From assembly GCA_963971285.1 (NCBI GenBank), contig OZ020254.1, positions 18,754,932 to 18,818,931 on the forward strand: 64,000 nucleotides of DNA, in the 5' to 3' direction. Shown one piece after another: positions 1-13,300 of the stretch (position 1 is the stretch's first letter; each line of letters opens with the position of its first letter). Below the pieces are notes generated by a model. The model ran no database searches, was not told the DNA's origin, and was given only the letters and a program-made list of their open reading frames with translations. The stretch comes from Astropecten irregularis. Taxonomy: Eukaryota > Echinodermata > Asteroidea > Paxillosida > Astropectinidae. The position numbers and the translations under genes are program-made.

Positions 1-1188
1 AGGTTGAGGTAGGTCTGAACTTGAACTTGAAAGTGTATTTTACATTTTGTCAAGGCGCTTTTACTGTTTGGTCATAGTTGGGACGCAACTGGGGAAGAAT
101 TTCATTGACGGACATTAAATAGGCCAATTGAGTATTGTATTTGTCCCTAGACCCAGCTAGTAGTACTAGTACTACCAGGCTGGGTTTGTTCGGTAAGAAA
201 TCGGGATTTTTCATTGAATTGAAGAAAATTGTACATTTTTTGATGTTAGGTGGGACAAAATGAAAACTCATTTATATGCCATTCATGCATGTGTACATTG
301 TTGGGTGCTGTGGCCTAGACCTTGTGGGGGGATTGTGATAATTAAGAAGGGATCCCCAAACACATTGATTTTTTTAGCTCTTAAATAGCTTCTACTCCTC
401 AAAAATGATACTTTTGACATTCAGCAAATGTTTCTGGGTCCTTAAAACCCTAGATTGAAGAAATTTGTGCAACATTTCGATGTAAAAAAAATATGCAATT
501 TTCTTAAGTGCTTCTTGCAAACTTGAAATCTAATCGTGTGAGGCCATTTTGTCTGGTCTGGCTAGTCTAGTGCCCAGACCCAACAGATCAAGAGTCTTCA
601 AAATGTCAGGCCATCTCCCACGTCACTTGACCTATCTCGGGGGTGGAAACCAGACTATTCTCGTCTGTGGCCGTCCGTGCGGCCGTGAAATGTTACATCT
701 TTGTTTCCTGTTTTTAGGGCCTACCCCATAATTTCCCTCAAAAAACAAAGCCCTGCCCTCTTTCCACAAAATTAACCTTGCTAATAGAAGAGGACGTCAC
801 CAAGGTATATTTAGGTAAGTAATTTTCCAAAAAGTAGTTTTCCTATCCTTTATAGTTTTGGGACCCGTCTTATCACAATCCCCCTAGTGGTCTGGCGTGT
901 CATACTCAAGGTCTTGTGGTCAATGTACAGATTGTGGGTTCGAATCCAGCCATGGGCTATCCAGTGGCTGTTCGCTGGGGCGTATTGTGTGAGTGAGGAT
1001 TGCCTGTTCGGTCAGGTGTGTCAGTAGTAAGCTGACACACTTGTGCGAACGATATAGAAGTGCGAAAGTATGAACGATTCTTACAAAGTGTTTCTGCAAT
1101 CCGATCCACATAGGCCTACCAATTGTCACCATGCAAAGCCTCAAATCTTTCTTGAGATTCTGCCTGTTTCGTACTTGTAGCTTTTCAG
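1..1188. repeat. Left-edge spacer: SINE split by a foldback element
   Basis: No exon is supported here. A tRNA-derived SINE begins near 302 (GTGCTGTGGCCTAG) and resumes near 884 (CTAGTGGTCTGGCG), running through a B-box GGTTCGAATCC near 938-950 to about 1145. Between the halves lies an insertion of about 560 bp (326-884) whose ends are inverted repeats (GGGGGATTGTGATAA and its complement). The insertion interior (about 541-840) matches, in reverse complement, the element at 55,558-56,385, including the ACTTACCTAAATATAC segment. The N-terminal half of the first lectin domain must lie left of the window. Confidence 0.6.
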
Positions 1189-1363
1189 GATGTTGATAAT
1201 GATGGTACTTGGATATGGGAGGATGGTGCTAGTGTCACCTACACCAATTGGAACAGCAATGAACCCAACGGGAACCACGAGAAGAACTGTGCCGGAATGT
1301 ATAAATCCAACGGACTATGGGACGACTTTACCTGCAGTTCTCAAATTGAGAGCGTCTGCAGAA
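1189..1363 (+). CDS. Gene 1 exon: C-type lectin domain, C-terminal half (CTLD1)
   Basis: Acceptor CTTTTCAG, donor GTAAGT; starts in phase 0 and ends in phase 1. The 58 residues show the CTLD core: GTWIW, TYTNWNSNEPN, NCAGMY, LWDDFTC and a final VCR. The EPN triplet is the mannose-type calcium/sugar motif; LWDD stands where WND usually is. The N-terminal half of the fold (first cysteines and WIGL) is not in the window, so the gene is truncated at its 5' end. Confidence 0.85.
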
Positions 1364-4300
1364 GTAAGTATAAAGAGACTATTAAGATACTGTGAAAAGT
1401 CAGGGCTTAAAGGTAATATCATACTTTGGTTTTTGTCAAAGAATACAGATTCATGGGCAAAAATATCAAGGAAGATACAGTAACAGTCATCTGTGAAAAT
1501 TTCAGTCCCATACGGTGCCCACTTTTTGAGAAAATAGTGAAAAAAAGACAAATTTTCTCTTTTATTTTTGATCTTTTGAAAGATCAAAAAGTTTTTTGGT
1601 CGTTGTTTTACTAATTTCTGGATAAATACACAATATTACACAATATACGGAAATATTTTAACGGTAGGTTTCTACCAGCACCATCTTCATACCCTTAAAG
1701 TTATACGTAAATCTGTGAACATTTCTGTTTTGGTTTCTTACCAAAGTATGATACTACCTTTAAAGGTAACTTCATACTTAATAGAATTAAAACAAATCAA
1801 ATCATGGTCGAATTCATTTCAGAAGACCTTTTCTCTTGTCAAGTTCACATCACTGAAATAGAACATGATACCACACTCTTCAAGTCAAATTTGATTGAAA
1901 CTGGAGCAATTATACTCAAATTAAGTTGTTTTGTATATATAGCACTTGAATTATGTTTGTGAACGTCTGTTGCAGCATGAGCCATAACGCAGATAATTGG
2001 AATGGTGGCTAAAAATTGGACATGTTGATGGCAATTTGCCTCTCATTTAGCGATGGAACTAAGTCAGAATGGACGTAATATTACTCCTAATATGATTACA
2101 TTCTCCCTGTTGTGCAGAGACACACTAATCAAGTCTAAAGTAACAATTAACGATGTTTTATAAGCAGAAGAATAAGAAAAACACTGTAACACACCAAAAT
2201 CTTGTTTTGTGACTACACGCCTCAGCCTGAAAGTTTTATTCTTCACAAATCGTGTAGCTATAATCTCATATTCATTCATAAGCCTGACCAGTGACCATCT
2301 GAGCACCAAGCCCAGCAAGGCTTTCATGTTATAACCATTTGAAGCCTGACCATCTGAGCACCAAGCCCAGCAAGGCATTCATTTGAAGCCTGACCATCTG
2401 AGCACCAAGCCCAGCAAGGCATTCATATCTCATATTCATTTGAAGCCTGACCATCTGAGCACCAAGCCCAGCAAGGCTTTCATGTTATAACCATTTGAAG
2501 CCTGACCATCTGAGCACCAAGCCCAGCAAGGCATTCATTTGAAGCCTGACCATCTGAGCACCAAGCCCAGCAAGGCATTCATATCTCATATTCATTTGAA
2601 GCCTGACCATCTGAGCACCAAGCCCAGCAAGGCATTCATTTGAAGCCTGACCATCTGAGCACCAAGCCCAGCAAGGCATTCATATCTCATATTCATTTGA
2701 AGCCTGACCATCTGAGCACCAAGCCCAGCAAGGCATTCAAATCATAAGCCTGACCATCTGAGCACCAAGCCCAGCAAGGCTTTTTATATCTCAATCATGT
2801 AAAGTCTGACCATCTGGGCACCATTAACCCAGCAGGCACCAAAGCTCTGAGCCCAAGAGCTCAGAGTCTGACAAATCATCATGAAGTTGGGCAGCAACAG
2901 CCCCAGGCACCAAAGCCTGAACCATATATCAAAACAATAAAATTTGCAAGTATAAAATGTGCAATTCGAACAGGTTAAAACAAGAATGCACATAACACTA
3001 AATATATACTACATAAAATAACAATTATAAGGCACTGCCCTTTGACCTTCGTTTGCACATACAGAAGGAAAGGGGCAGTTCTTCTCCCCTGTTGAACTGA
3101 CTCAGGGGAGAAGATGCTACGACTATTACATACATTAAACCTAGATTGTGTTTTTTCCTCAAATTACGAAACGTAATAAGGTAAATGCTGCAACTTGTAC
3201 AATTCGTTTCACATGCTTGATATGTATACATTTGCCTGTGCATTGTTCCCACATGACATTACATTAACGATATATGCTGGACTGTCTTGATCCGTTAACA
3301 AAAAAGCCACAGAGAAATTGACAAGATGGTGGAAGATGGGGAGGTGGCGGGCAAAGTTATAAAATTAATTCCAAGTTGTGAAGTGTAAACCATCAGATGG
3401 CTGAGACAAAAGTGACCCCAGCCAAAAGGTTTGCCAAAATTGGGTTTCATGCCTTTCCATAAGGAAAGCACCCGATCCCTCTGATTGGTCAATTGTTCCA
3501 GGCAGTGACCAGCCTCCCACACACACTGTCCCACAGGAGCTACACACAAACTGACTCTCCACAAGGATCTTATTGTTTGCATGATGTAGACAGGCTGGGC
3601 TTTGTAAGTCACATACATTATGATAAAGGCCACCCAAATTGAAGTCCTCTGCTTATAAATAATTTGATCATTGAAGTGATAAAATTTAGTTTCTGTGCTC
3701 CTTCAAGGTCATATCATACTTTGTTGTTGTTTTCCTTGCCTAACAGCCATCATTCAGTACACAGCAACGACTACTGGTTGTCCCTGTTCATGGGATTCAA
3801 CACGTAATGACTGTGCATGTTGCTACACGGGTGGTTGTCACTGTGGTGCCGATTACCCAGATAGATGTGTGCAGTGCGGTGGTGACTGCACATTGGACGA
3901 AGCTGAACCTCTTGAAGGTATGTATTGATTAATCTGATCATCAAATAACCACAAGGGAAACTGACTGGATTGATTATAAGTCATTGAAAAGTGAACAGAG
4001 AAATATTGACTGGAGCGGGATTCGAACCAGCGAACGCCGTAATTCCGTACCAGCGCTGTTACCAACTGAGCCACCATGTTGGTGGTGTTCCTAATAGTCT
4101 TTTATCTCAGGTTGCGGCATTGCTAATGTTTCACGTATCGATAAAATGATCCTTGGAATATAGCGATGTGTGCGTGGTTTCGTGGCTTCTGACTGCCAAA
4201 TGAACACAGATAATTGACTATTAGGAACACCACCAACGTAGGGCGCTGGATAGCTCAGTTGGTAAGAGCGACGGTATGGTATTCCGAAGGTCGCTGGTTC

Positions 4301-7300
4301 AAATCCTACTCCAGTCAATTTTTCTTTGTTCACTTTGCAATGACTTTTATAAATATCTTTATAAATGAGCACGCTGGTCAGACGTTTTGAGCATCGAGTC
4401 TACACTCGTGGTTCTTTTCGGAACTTGGTCTTGGTTCACGACGTACCCGCACACACAGCAGTGTTCTGCACGTACGTACTTACGTAATGACCTGTCTATA
4501 ACAACGTCTTGGGAATCCTGTAAAATCTCCCCCCGAAAATGAGGGGAAACACACTGTCAATGCATTACTTTTGAATCAGGCGCAGCCTATTAACATACAC
4601 GTACAATCGTACATCATCTGTGCATGCAGGCGAGTGCAGGTAATCATACATATTCAACAGTGTGTCATGGAGACAACATATAGTGCGCTACATAACAAGG
4701 TGCGCACGCAAATCACAGCCTTTACAGGATTCCCAAGACAATGTTACAGAAAGGTCTTTATGTACATGTACGTGCGTGCGGGTCAGTGTGGGTAATCGGT
4801 TCTTATGTTCGAGTAATAGCAATGTCGTGAATCAAAACTAGAGTACAATGGGCCTTTACGAAATGGGGCTTGAGGCTAGGCTTGGCATTTGTTGGTCTAC
4901 TGCCATTTTGTGTCCTAAATGAAATGAATGGCTTGAGATACATGGCGAAGCTGGAGCCTTTCCCCAGCTTCATCATGTGGCCCAAACCCTTCGTTTCATT
5001 TTGTGGGCTTCAAATGGCGGTAGTGAAATAAGTCCCAAGCCTAGCCTCAAGCCTAGTTACGTAAAGGCCCCTCGTGTATCTGAATCTTAAAGCCTTCTAT
5101 CTCATCTGTGTGTTTTTTCCCTCATTTATTCAGAGTGGACACTTGTCTTCAAGCACATTCGTTCCTCTGGGATAAATGTCAGGGATCTCTGGCAGGGAGG
5201 TGACACTTACAACGATGGATCGGATACGGCTCAGATAGTAACATCAACTGCTGCTCATTACAAGTCTAGTACGGCCAACAGCTATGATACCAACCAAATC
5301 CAATATGTAAGCGAACCAGCAATATCATAGCACCCCAATGTCATGATTGAAATACTAATCCAGTGATCATGTTAAGGCCTTTTCAAACGACGCTAAAAAA
5401 AACTCTCTTACGGTTAATACAAAAGCGTACTTGTGTGAAAGTGACCGACGGCCCTGATGAATCCGTGAGAGATTTTGACCGAGGTCCAGACCTACGACAA
5501 GGGACCCTTGCGAGGTACTTTGCAATGCGCATACGTGTGTTTTCTATATTGTGTTACATGGCTTTTGGGGACCGCGCACACTCCTGCACGCTTTACACGC
5601 AACCACGTAAGATTTCGCAACCATGAAATTTCTCAATGGTTGAGAGGTTTATTTTAGCGTTTGTGCGCCACTTTTTTTTTCTTTAAGGTCAAGTTTGCTT
5701 TCTACACCTCTGGTGGGACAGAGGTCATGTCTATGACCTTTGACACAGCCAACACCAACAAGAATTCCTGGTACTCCATCAATTCACTGGTGTACGCACC
5801 CTACACCGACATCTACACACACAGCATAAATTACTTCTCAATGGACGGGTAAGGAAACATTTTTATTTCAATTTGTTTCATTTCATGGTTTATTTGTCTT
5901 CAATTGTTACCCTAAAGGCCCAAATCAGGCGATTCTGAATAGTGGGCCACCAAGAGTTTGCAATCACAATTCACAGAATTTGTCGACAAAACGTGCATCT
6001 GAAAAGAGTCGCAGATTCCGCGTATTGTGATTGGCCAAGGCCAACACATTGCAAACGTTTTGGTTGCGTACTATAATATATATATCGCCCAAGTTCCGGA
6101 GGACAATTACAAAACTATTAAAAAAAACCAGAAAACACTTAATTAAAATAAAAAGTTAAATACAGACAAAGGGAAAAATACTTGTCTTAAAAATGCAAAT
6201 TAGGCTTGCCCTTCACTGACGTAGATGAGCAGTGCTTTTTGAGTACTCATGATAAAATCATACGCTGGCTCGGTTGGGATTCGAACCCACAACGACCTCC
6301 TGCTTACTAGTGCAGATGATATGGCTAGACCACCAGGCTAGCTGGGTCAGCAGTTAATCATTTCTTTTTTGGAAAACGTTTACTTTCAGCCAGGAAGTGA
6401 GTAATTTTTGTTGTTGTTCCACACATTTTTACCATGACTGGGTAACTTTGAAGGTTTTAAATCACTGAAAAGTGAAGAAAGAAAAATTGGCTGGAGCGGG
6501 ATTCAAACCAGCCAGTCAGTTTTTGTAGAGAGATAAAAGTGTTTATAACAAGAAGGACACTGGCCCTCTTTTGATACATTTCCACTAGCATTGGAGGGGT
6601 CGATTTCACAAAGCCCTACGGTCAATCTTAACTCGAGTTATGAAGGATAACCCATCGTATCCTACGTAGGGCTGCAATGCATCATAAGTCCTACGATCGA
6701 TAGTATGTTACGATGAGTTTGGTGAAATCGACCCCTTGACCCTTAATTAGTTCCAGTCTGTGGTGTAGAATCGTTAACTTTGGCAGGGTATATTTTGCCG
6801 GCACTGGCATTCGTCCTGCAAATGCTATTTTGATGTTCCTCTAGTACTCCCATTGGTCCGACAGCAACGTACCTCAAATAACATTTAGGGATCTTAACTC
6901 GAGTTACAACCCATCGTATCTACATAGGGCTGCAATGCATCATAAGTCCTACGCATGATAGAAAAGTAACGACGACTTTGGTGAAATCTTGTTGCTTTTG
7001 TTTTTATTTCTCAGGCATTATGATTATCGGCGGTGCTTCTTTATAAATGCCTACTATGCTGGATGCCACGCGGATGCAGGCTGGGTCATCATCAAAGACA
7101 CTGGGTATTCTGGAGGCTGCACGTATGATCAGTACTACAGCTATCCATTCTTCTCATATAACACAGCCACTACTGTGCAAGCATTCCAGGGAGGTAAATA
7201 GCCAACGAAATAGTCACCTCAGAAGTACAAGATCAATTCAGACGTAACCCTAACCCTCTGCACCAGTGCATCTACCACACAAGACAAGAGCTGCTTACCG

Positions 7301-10300
7301 CACATTACCAGTCTCCACAGGGGGACTGGATATTAACCCTAACCCTCTGCACCTACCACACAAGACAAGAGCTGGTTAACACACACTACAACAGTCTCCA
7401 CAGGGGGACTGGATATTAACCCTAACCCTCTGCACCTCCCACACAAGACAAGAGCTGGTTACCACACACTACCACAGTCTCCACAGGGGGACTGGATATT
7501 AACCCTAACCCTCTGCACCTCCCACACAAGACAAGAACTGCTTACCACACATTAACGGTCTCCACAGGGGGACTGGATATTAACCCTAACCCTCTGCACC
7601 TCCCACACAAGACAAGAGCTGGTTACCACACACTACCACAGTCTCCACAGGGGGACTGGATATTAACCCTTACCCTCTGCACCTCCCACACAAGACAAGA
7701 GCTGCTTACCACGCATTTCCAATCTACACACGGGGACTGGATCATAAACCATGCATTACCACACAAACCACACTGTGGTGTATTGTGTTATTCAGGATAC
7801 CACACTTACCACAGGAAAAAACCTATTTGTTAAAAAATTTAAGGATATATTCTACTTTTTGATTTTTTTTTTTTTGTAGGTAACTTCGCTTTTCCAGAGA
7901 TCATGGCGATATTCTACAAATATTATGGTAAGATATTTGTTAAATAACATGTAAAGTTACAGAGAATATTTCCAAAGTATTAAGAAAATATCAGCGTAGT
8001 ACCGGCACAGACAATGGACACACCATGCAATGTTAGCTGGTAACCTGCAGGGAGATCAAAACTCCTGTGAATAGATTTGAAAATACTCTGAGCGTCTTCC
8101 ATTGTTTTCTTAAAAAGTTGGCACCTTATGGGACTGGAAATTTCACAGATGACTGTTACTGTATCTTTCTTGATATTTCTGACTGTGAATCTGCATTTCT
8201 TTGATAAAAACCAAAGTATGAATTTCCATTCAAACTCATACGATACTCATGTGAATTTCCCAAAAGATTATTGGTAGTAGGCCTATTCCACCATCGTGCA
8301 AGTCCTGCTGAGGTTTTTTGCCGTCACTCATTTTGTGGTTTGTGATTTTCGCAGACACCTCAACCAACGAAGGAGTTTGCGACGATAGCTGGGACCTAGG
8401 CAACAACGCTCGGTCCTGTTACCGAGCGGTAGACTCCGCGGTATCCTGGCAAGATGCCCTCGATGCGTGTCGCAATCTGCGCTCCGATGCGGATCTTGTC
8501 AGTATCAACTCTGCTGACGAGAACGCCTTCGTCCTCACCATGTCACGGTAAGGACCTCACATCCTTCATTTCAATCATCTCCTGATGATGGCTAGAGCAG
8601 GCTAGTTGAAATCTTGAGACCCAGGCCCAATTTCATCGAATCCGTTACGGCCTATTTTTGTGCTTACGAAGACAGCTACTCGTGAAATCTATGTCATGGA
8701 ATCCGACAATCAGTAAGCAAAACTTTCGGTTAGTGAAGAATTTCTAGGGTAACCGTGATTATTTTCTGCTAACGCGCTGTCGTATGCATTCTGCAGAAAT
8801 TCCTTGCTTACCGTTACCAAAAAGGAAACTCTCCCGTGAAATACGCTGACCGTGACCAAACAAAATCTGCTACTGTAAGCAAAGAATTTATGTTAACTGT
8901 AAACAGATTCCATGAAAATGGGCCTAGACCAATTTGCTTAAACAGCTCTATGAAATTGACCCCAGAAGTGCAACGAAGTAAGAAGTCCAAATGTATGAAC
9001 GAGTATTACACAAGGGAAAATGCACTGAATTAATTTGAAGTCATTAAAAGGTGAACAAATAAAAATAATCCCAGTCAGTTGTGGTTATTTGATTATTGTA
9101 TTCATTCCTTCGTAGTATTCGCTGACTAAAAACTTCAGTCTGGTCTTGGAAAATGTGTCATGCCAAGTGTCTACATAAAATTGATACCCAACTTCTATGT
9201 GTTTGTGGATTTACAGCCGGACTTTATCCTTCAACCAGTATTGGATTGGTTTCAACGATCTGACTGAGGAAGGAACTTGGGAATGGTCTGACCAAAGCTC
9301 AACCTCCTACACCAACTGGAATACAAATGAGCCAAATGATAGTGAGTATTCTCTAGATCCAGTGAGGTGCTCTGGCCTAGAGGTCTGGCGTGTCGTACTC
9401 AAGATCTTGTAGTCAATCTACATATCATGGGTTCGAATCCAGCCATGAGCTAGTGGTGCTTGCATCCTTAGGCAAGACACTTTGTAACATATTGCTCCTC
9501 TTCACCCAGGAGTAAATGGGTACCTGTGAGGGTTGAGATGGCTTTGTGATTTGATTAGTCTCTGTGCACTTATTGTAGCCGGGGCTGTATACTCCCCAGG
9601 GAGTTGAGATGGTTTCAGGAATGTTAATGTAGCCCAATGACCAAGGATAATTTGCGCTTCAATACGTTACGTATGAAGCCTCTGTATGGTTGGTCTTTCA
9701 CATTGGGTTGTGCGTTGGGTTGGTCTTCATATGGTTATATAGCTTGTTAATCATAAGACAATTGTTATTGTTCTTACAGGTAATGACAAGGAGCACTGTG
9801 CCGTCATGGTATGGTCGACAGACGGAAAGTGGAACGATGCGAGCTGTTCGTCCGGTGTACGCTACATCTGTGAATATCCTCTCAACGCCGGTAAGTTCAA
9901 CTCCAAAATTCACTTTGATCATTGATTTGCTTTGACGATATTTCATTGGGGAGATAGAATTATGCAAATAAGGCTTGCCCTTCACCGACGTAGATGAGCA
10001 CTGCATGAAAAAATCATGCGCTGGCTCAAGTGGGATTTGAACCCACGACCAACTATAATTATTTGCACTACCCGCTGCGATATTGGATTCGACTAACCTT
10101 GCTTACCCCAGCTAGCTTGTTGCTATCATACTTTGGTATTAGAAAGCAAAACAGACACTTTCACAGATTTGCTTATTAATTTCAGGGTATAAAGATTGAC
10201 CTGGTACAAACATACCATTAAAAAATGTTCCGCCTAAAATGCTGTATTCATCCAGAAATTAGTAACACAAAAGACCAAAAAACAGTTTTGATCTCCGAAA

Positions 10301-13300
10301 TCCAAAACTCACAATTACATTACAATTTCATTTTTTTCGCTGTTTTCTACTGTTTCCAATGATCAATTGAGCTAAAGATTTCACAGGTTTGTTTATATTT
10401 CTTGACAAATCAAATGATGAACAGACCACAGCTGTTCTATGAAGGTAACTTCATACTTTAGTTTTTGTCAAAGAAATGCAGATTCATGGACAAAAATATC
10501 AAGGAAGATACAGTCATTTGTGAAATTTCTCAGTCCCATACGGTGCCCACTGTTTGAGAAAACAGTGAAAAACACCCACAGCATTTCAAAAAATTTTTCA
10601 CCGTTATTTTTGATCTTTAAAAGATCAATATTGTGTTTGGAATTTTATTTTACTCTTTTCTGGGTAAATACAGTATTTCAGGCAGAAAAAATGTAACGGC
10701 ATGTTTCTATCATTACCATCTTTATACCTAAAGTTATAGGTAAATCTGTGAAGATTTCTGTTTTGGTATGCTATCAAAGTACGATAGTACCTGAGATGTT
10801 GGTAGTGCCTGAAATGTTGGTCTTGAGAACAGAATTCTTTCTCGTAAATTGTGGAGCTTTTTTCACCGTATTTTTCTGCAGTATCCTGTGCGGAGTGGAG
10901 GCGCCTGGGTTATACAGGTAGTGGCTACTACACCATAGATCCTGATGGCCCGGGACGTGGCAATGATCCATACAAGATCTACTGTGATATGAGCTCCGAT
11001 GGAAACACCGGTAGGTCCTGGGGATTCCTGAGATTGCCGGCTCAGAAAGTCTGGCATAGCAGGGGATAATTGGACTGAGCTAGCATGGATTTGAACCTTA
11101 GACCTCTGGATTACTGAACCCAGTGCTCTACCATCTGAGCTAGCTAGTGATTTGATGGAGCCTCCCTGTAGTCAACTATCTTTGCTCAGGGTGCCAGTCA
11201 GAAGCCATAACCCATTAACTGCCATACCAGTGCTCTACAACCTGAGCTATCCAGCCCTGTGATGGGGCCTCCCTATAGTCAACTATTTTTGCTCAGGGTG
11301 CCAGTCAGAAGCCATAACCCATTAACTGCCATACCAGTGCTCTACCATCTGAGCTATCCAGCCCTGTGATGGGGCCTCCCTATAGTCAACTATTTTTGCT
11401 CAGGGTGCCAGTCAGAAGCCATAACCCATTAACTGCCATACCAGTGCTCTACCATCTGAGCTATCCAGCCCTATGATGGGGCCTCCCTATAGTCAACTAT
11501 CTTTGCTCAGGATGCCAGTCAGAAGCCATATAATTTGCCATACCAGTGCTCTACCCTCTGAGCTATCCAGCACTTTGATGGGGCCTCCCTATAGTCAACC
11601 ATTTTTGCTCAGGGTGCCAGTCATCAGAAGCCATACAGTACTGAAACATTTGTGTATGTTTGTCTGTTTGTATGTTGATTGTTTGTCCATATTGTTTGTC
11701 TGTAGGTATTACTGTTTTCCATCATAACCAGGAGATGAGGCAACATGTCAAAGGTTACGAGTCCGCTCGGTCATTCCTTCGGACGTTCGACTATCGTCCA
11801 CTCAGCATTAGTCAGGTCACGGCGCTGGCCGACATTTCCGGAGAATGCTACCAGCATATAAAGGTTTGTCATAATGATAAACACCTTAGTACTCAATGGT
11901 AAATGCAATTTTGTGTACAGTGGAACGCCGCTGTAACGAACATGGCATGATTCACAGATATTGTCCGTTATAGTGGTCATTCGTTATAGTGATTCAACAA
12001 ACCTTATTGGAGTTTATGATTTTTAATGGCCAGTTGTGCCCCAGAAGGGGCATTTTTTATCTTGGCAAGATCAAAAATGAGACAGCTATTCCCTCACAAT
12101 TTGGCGTGACAATTGCAATGTTTTTTTCGCTGTTTTCTACTGTTTTTCAAAGATCAATTGAGCTGAAATTGTTCACAGGTTTGTTTTTATTCCATGAGTA
12201 ATCAAATTATGAGCAGACTGCAGCTGCTCTGTCACCTTTACCAATGTTGTACATGCCATTTAATAGTAATAATGATGACAAGTTTGTTTGATCGTTGCAG
12301 TTTGAGTGTTACGGAGCCACCATGAATTCCGCTTACTACTCTGCGTGGTATAATCGCAACGGAGAAATGGCAACGTATTGGGGTGGGGCGCCCTCTACCA
12401 CTAATCTTTGTGCATGCGGATATCATGGTAATCGACGTCACTCTTATAATACACCGATCCAGTAGGCCACGCCCACCATAGCAACGGCCAAGCAACAACG
12501 CACACGCGCACAACATGTCACAATCGGTAAAACACGCTGCACGCTCTTAACCACCGAAAGCACTCCTCTCCTCTGACTTTTGGAAAAAGCCAAAAATATA
12601 CATTTCCTCTCAGCCAGGGCATCGAGAGTCAGAATTATTAAAATAAAAATATAAACACTGCTTTACCATGGTTAAGAATAAAACTCGGATTTGTAAAATA
12701 ATTGCCTATGCACATGAAAGAAAAATGTAAACTCAACGCAAAGTGTGATAAATTAATTGAGAACATTATGTCAGACAAAAGGTCAATCGGACCTTAAATT
12801 ATGCGTTGGTCAATTTGTCAAGGGGCGTGGCCTACTGGATCGGTGTATTCACAATTACTTTATTCTTAGAGATACCACAGACACAAGTATTTATATCTTG
12901 GAGTCCATTTGTATCCCTCATTTTTAATACTTTGTGAAGTGTTGTGGGGTGATGTGGCCTAGTGGTCTAGTGTGCCGTACTTAAAGTCTTGTGGTCAATC
13001 TACAGATTGTGGGTTCGAATCCAGCCATGGGTTAGTGGTGCTTGCATCCTTTGGCAAGACGCTTGGAGTAACTGGGTACCTGTGAGGGTAGAGATGGCTT
13101 TGTGTGCTTGATTAGCCTTCGTGCACAGTTGCACTAAATGCCAAACTTCATTACAAGTGTCATGCCACTGCCGTTCCGAATACCAATAGCACGGCAGACC
13201 CTGTCGAGCCAAAGGACTTGCTTAGAGTATTAAGGAGGGCCTGACGTTTCCATCCTAGCAGGATATTTCTCAAAGGTTTAATGCTCAGAGTTAGGAGGGC

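Noticed and set aside
2064..2679. Minus-strand frames with repeated PCWAWCSDGQAS
   Set aside because: Translation of the intronic 44/59-bp minisatellite.
3089..3114. Hairpin TTCTTCTCCCCTG / CAGGGGAGAAGA resembling a bacterial terminator
   Set aside because: The window is eukaryotic and the hairpin lies in an intron; probably a small foldback remnant.
4013..4320. Functional tRNA genes
   Set aside because: B-box and partial A-box are present, but stems do not pair into a cloverleaf by eye and the copies are embedded in dispersed foldback or SINE families.
7243..7740. Interstitial telomere (TAACCCTAACCC)
   Set aside because: Only two telomere repeats per 82-bp unit; the unit is dominated by unrelated sequence, so this is a minisatellite, not a telomere fusion.
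11111..11640. CRISPR-like regular repeats
   Set aside because: Units are contiguous with near-identical 'spacers' in a metazoan intron; this is a tandem repeat.
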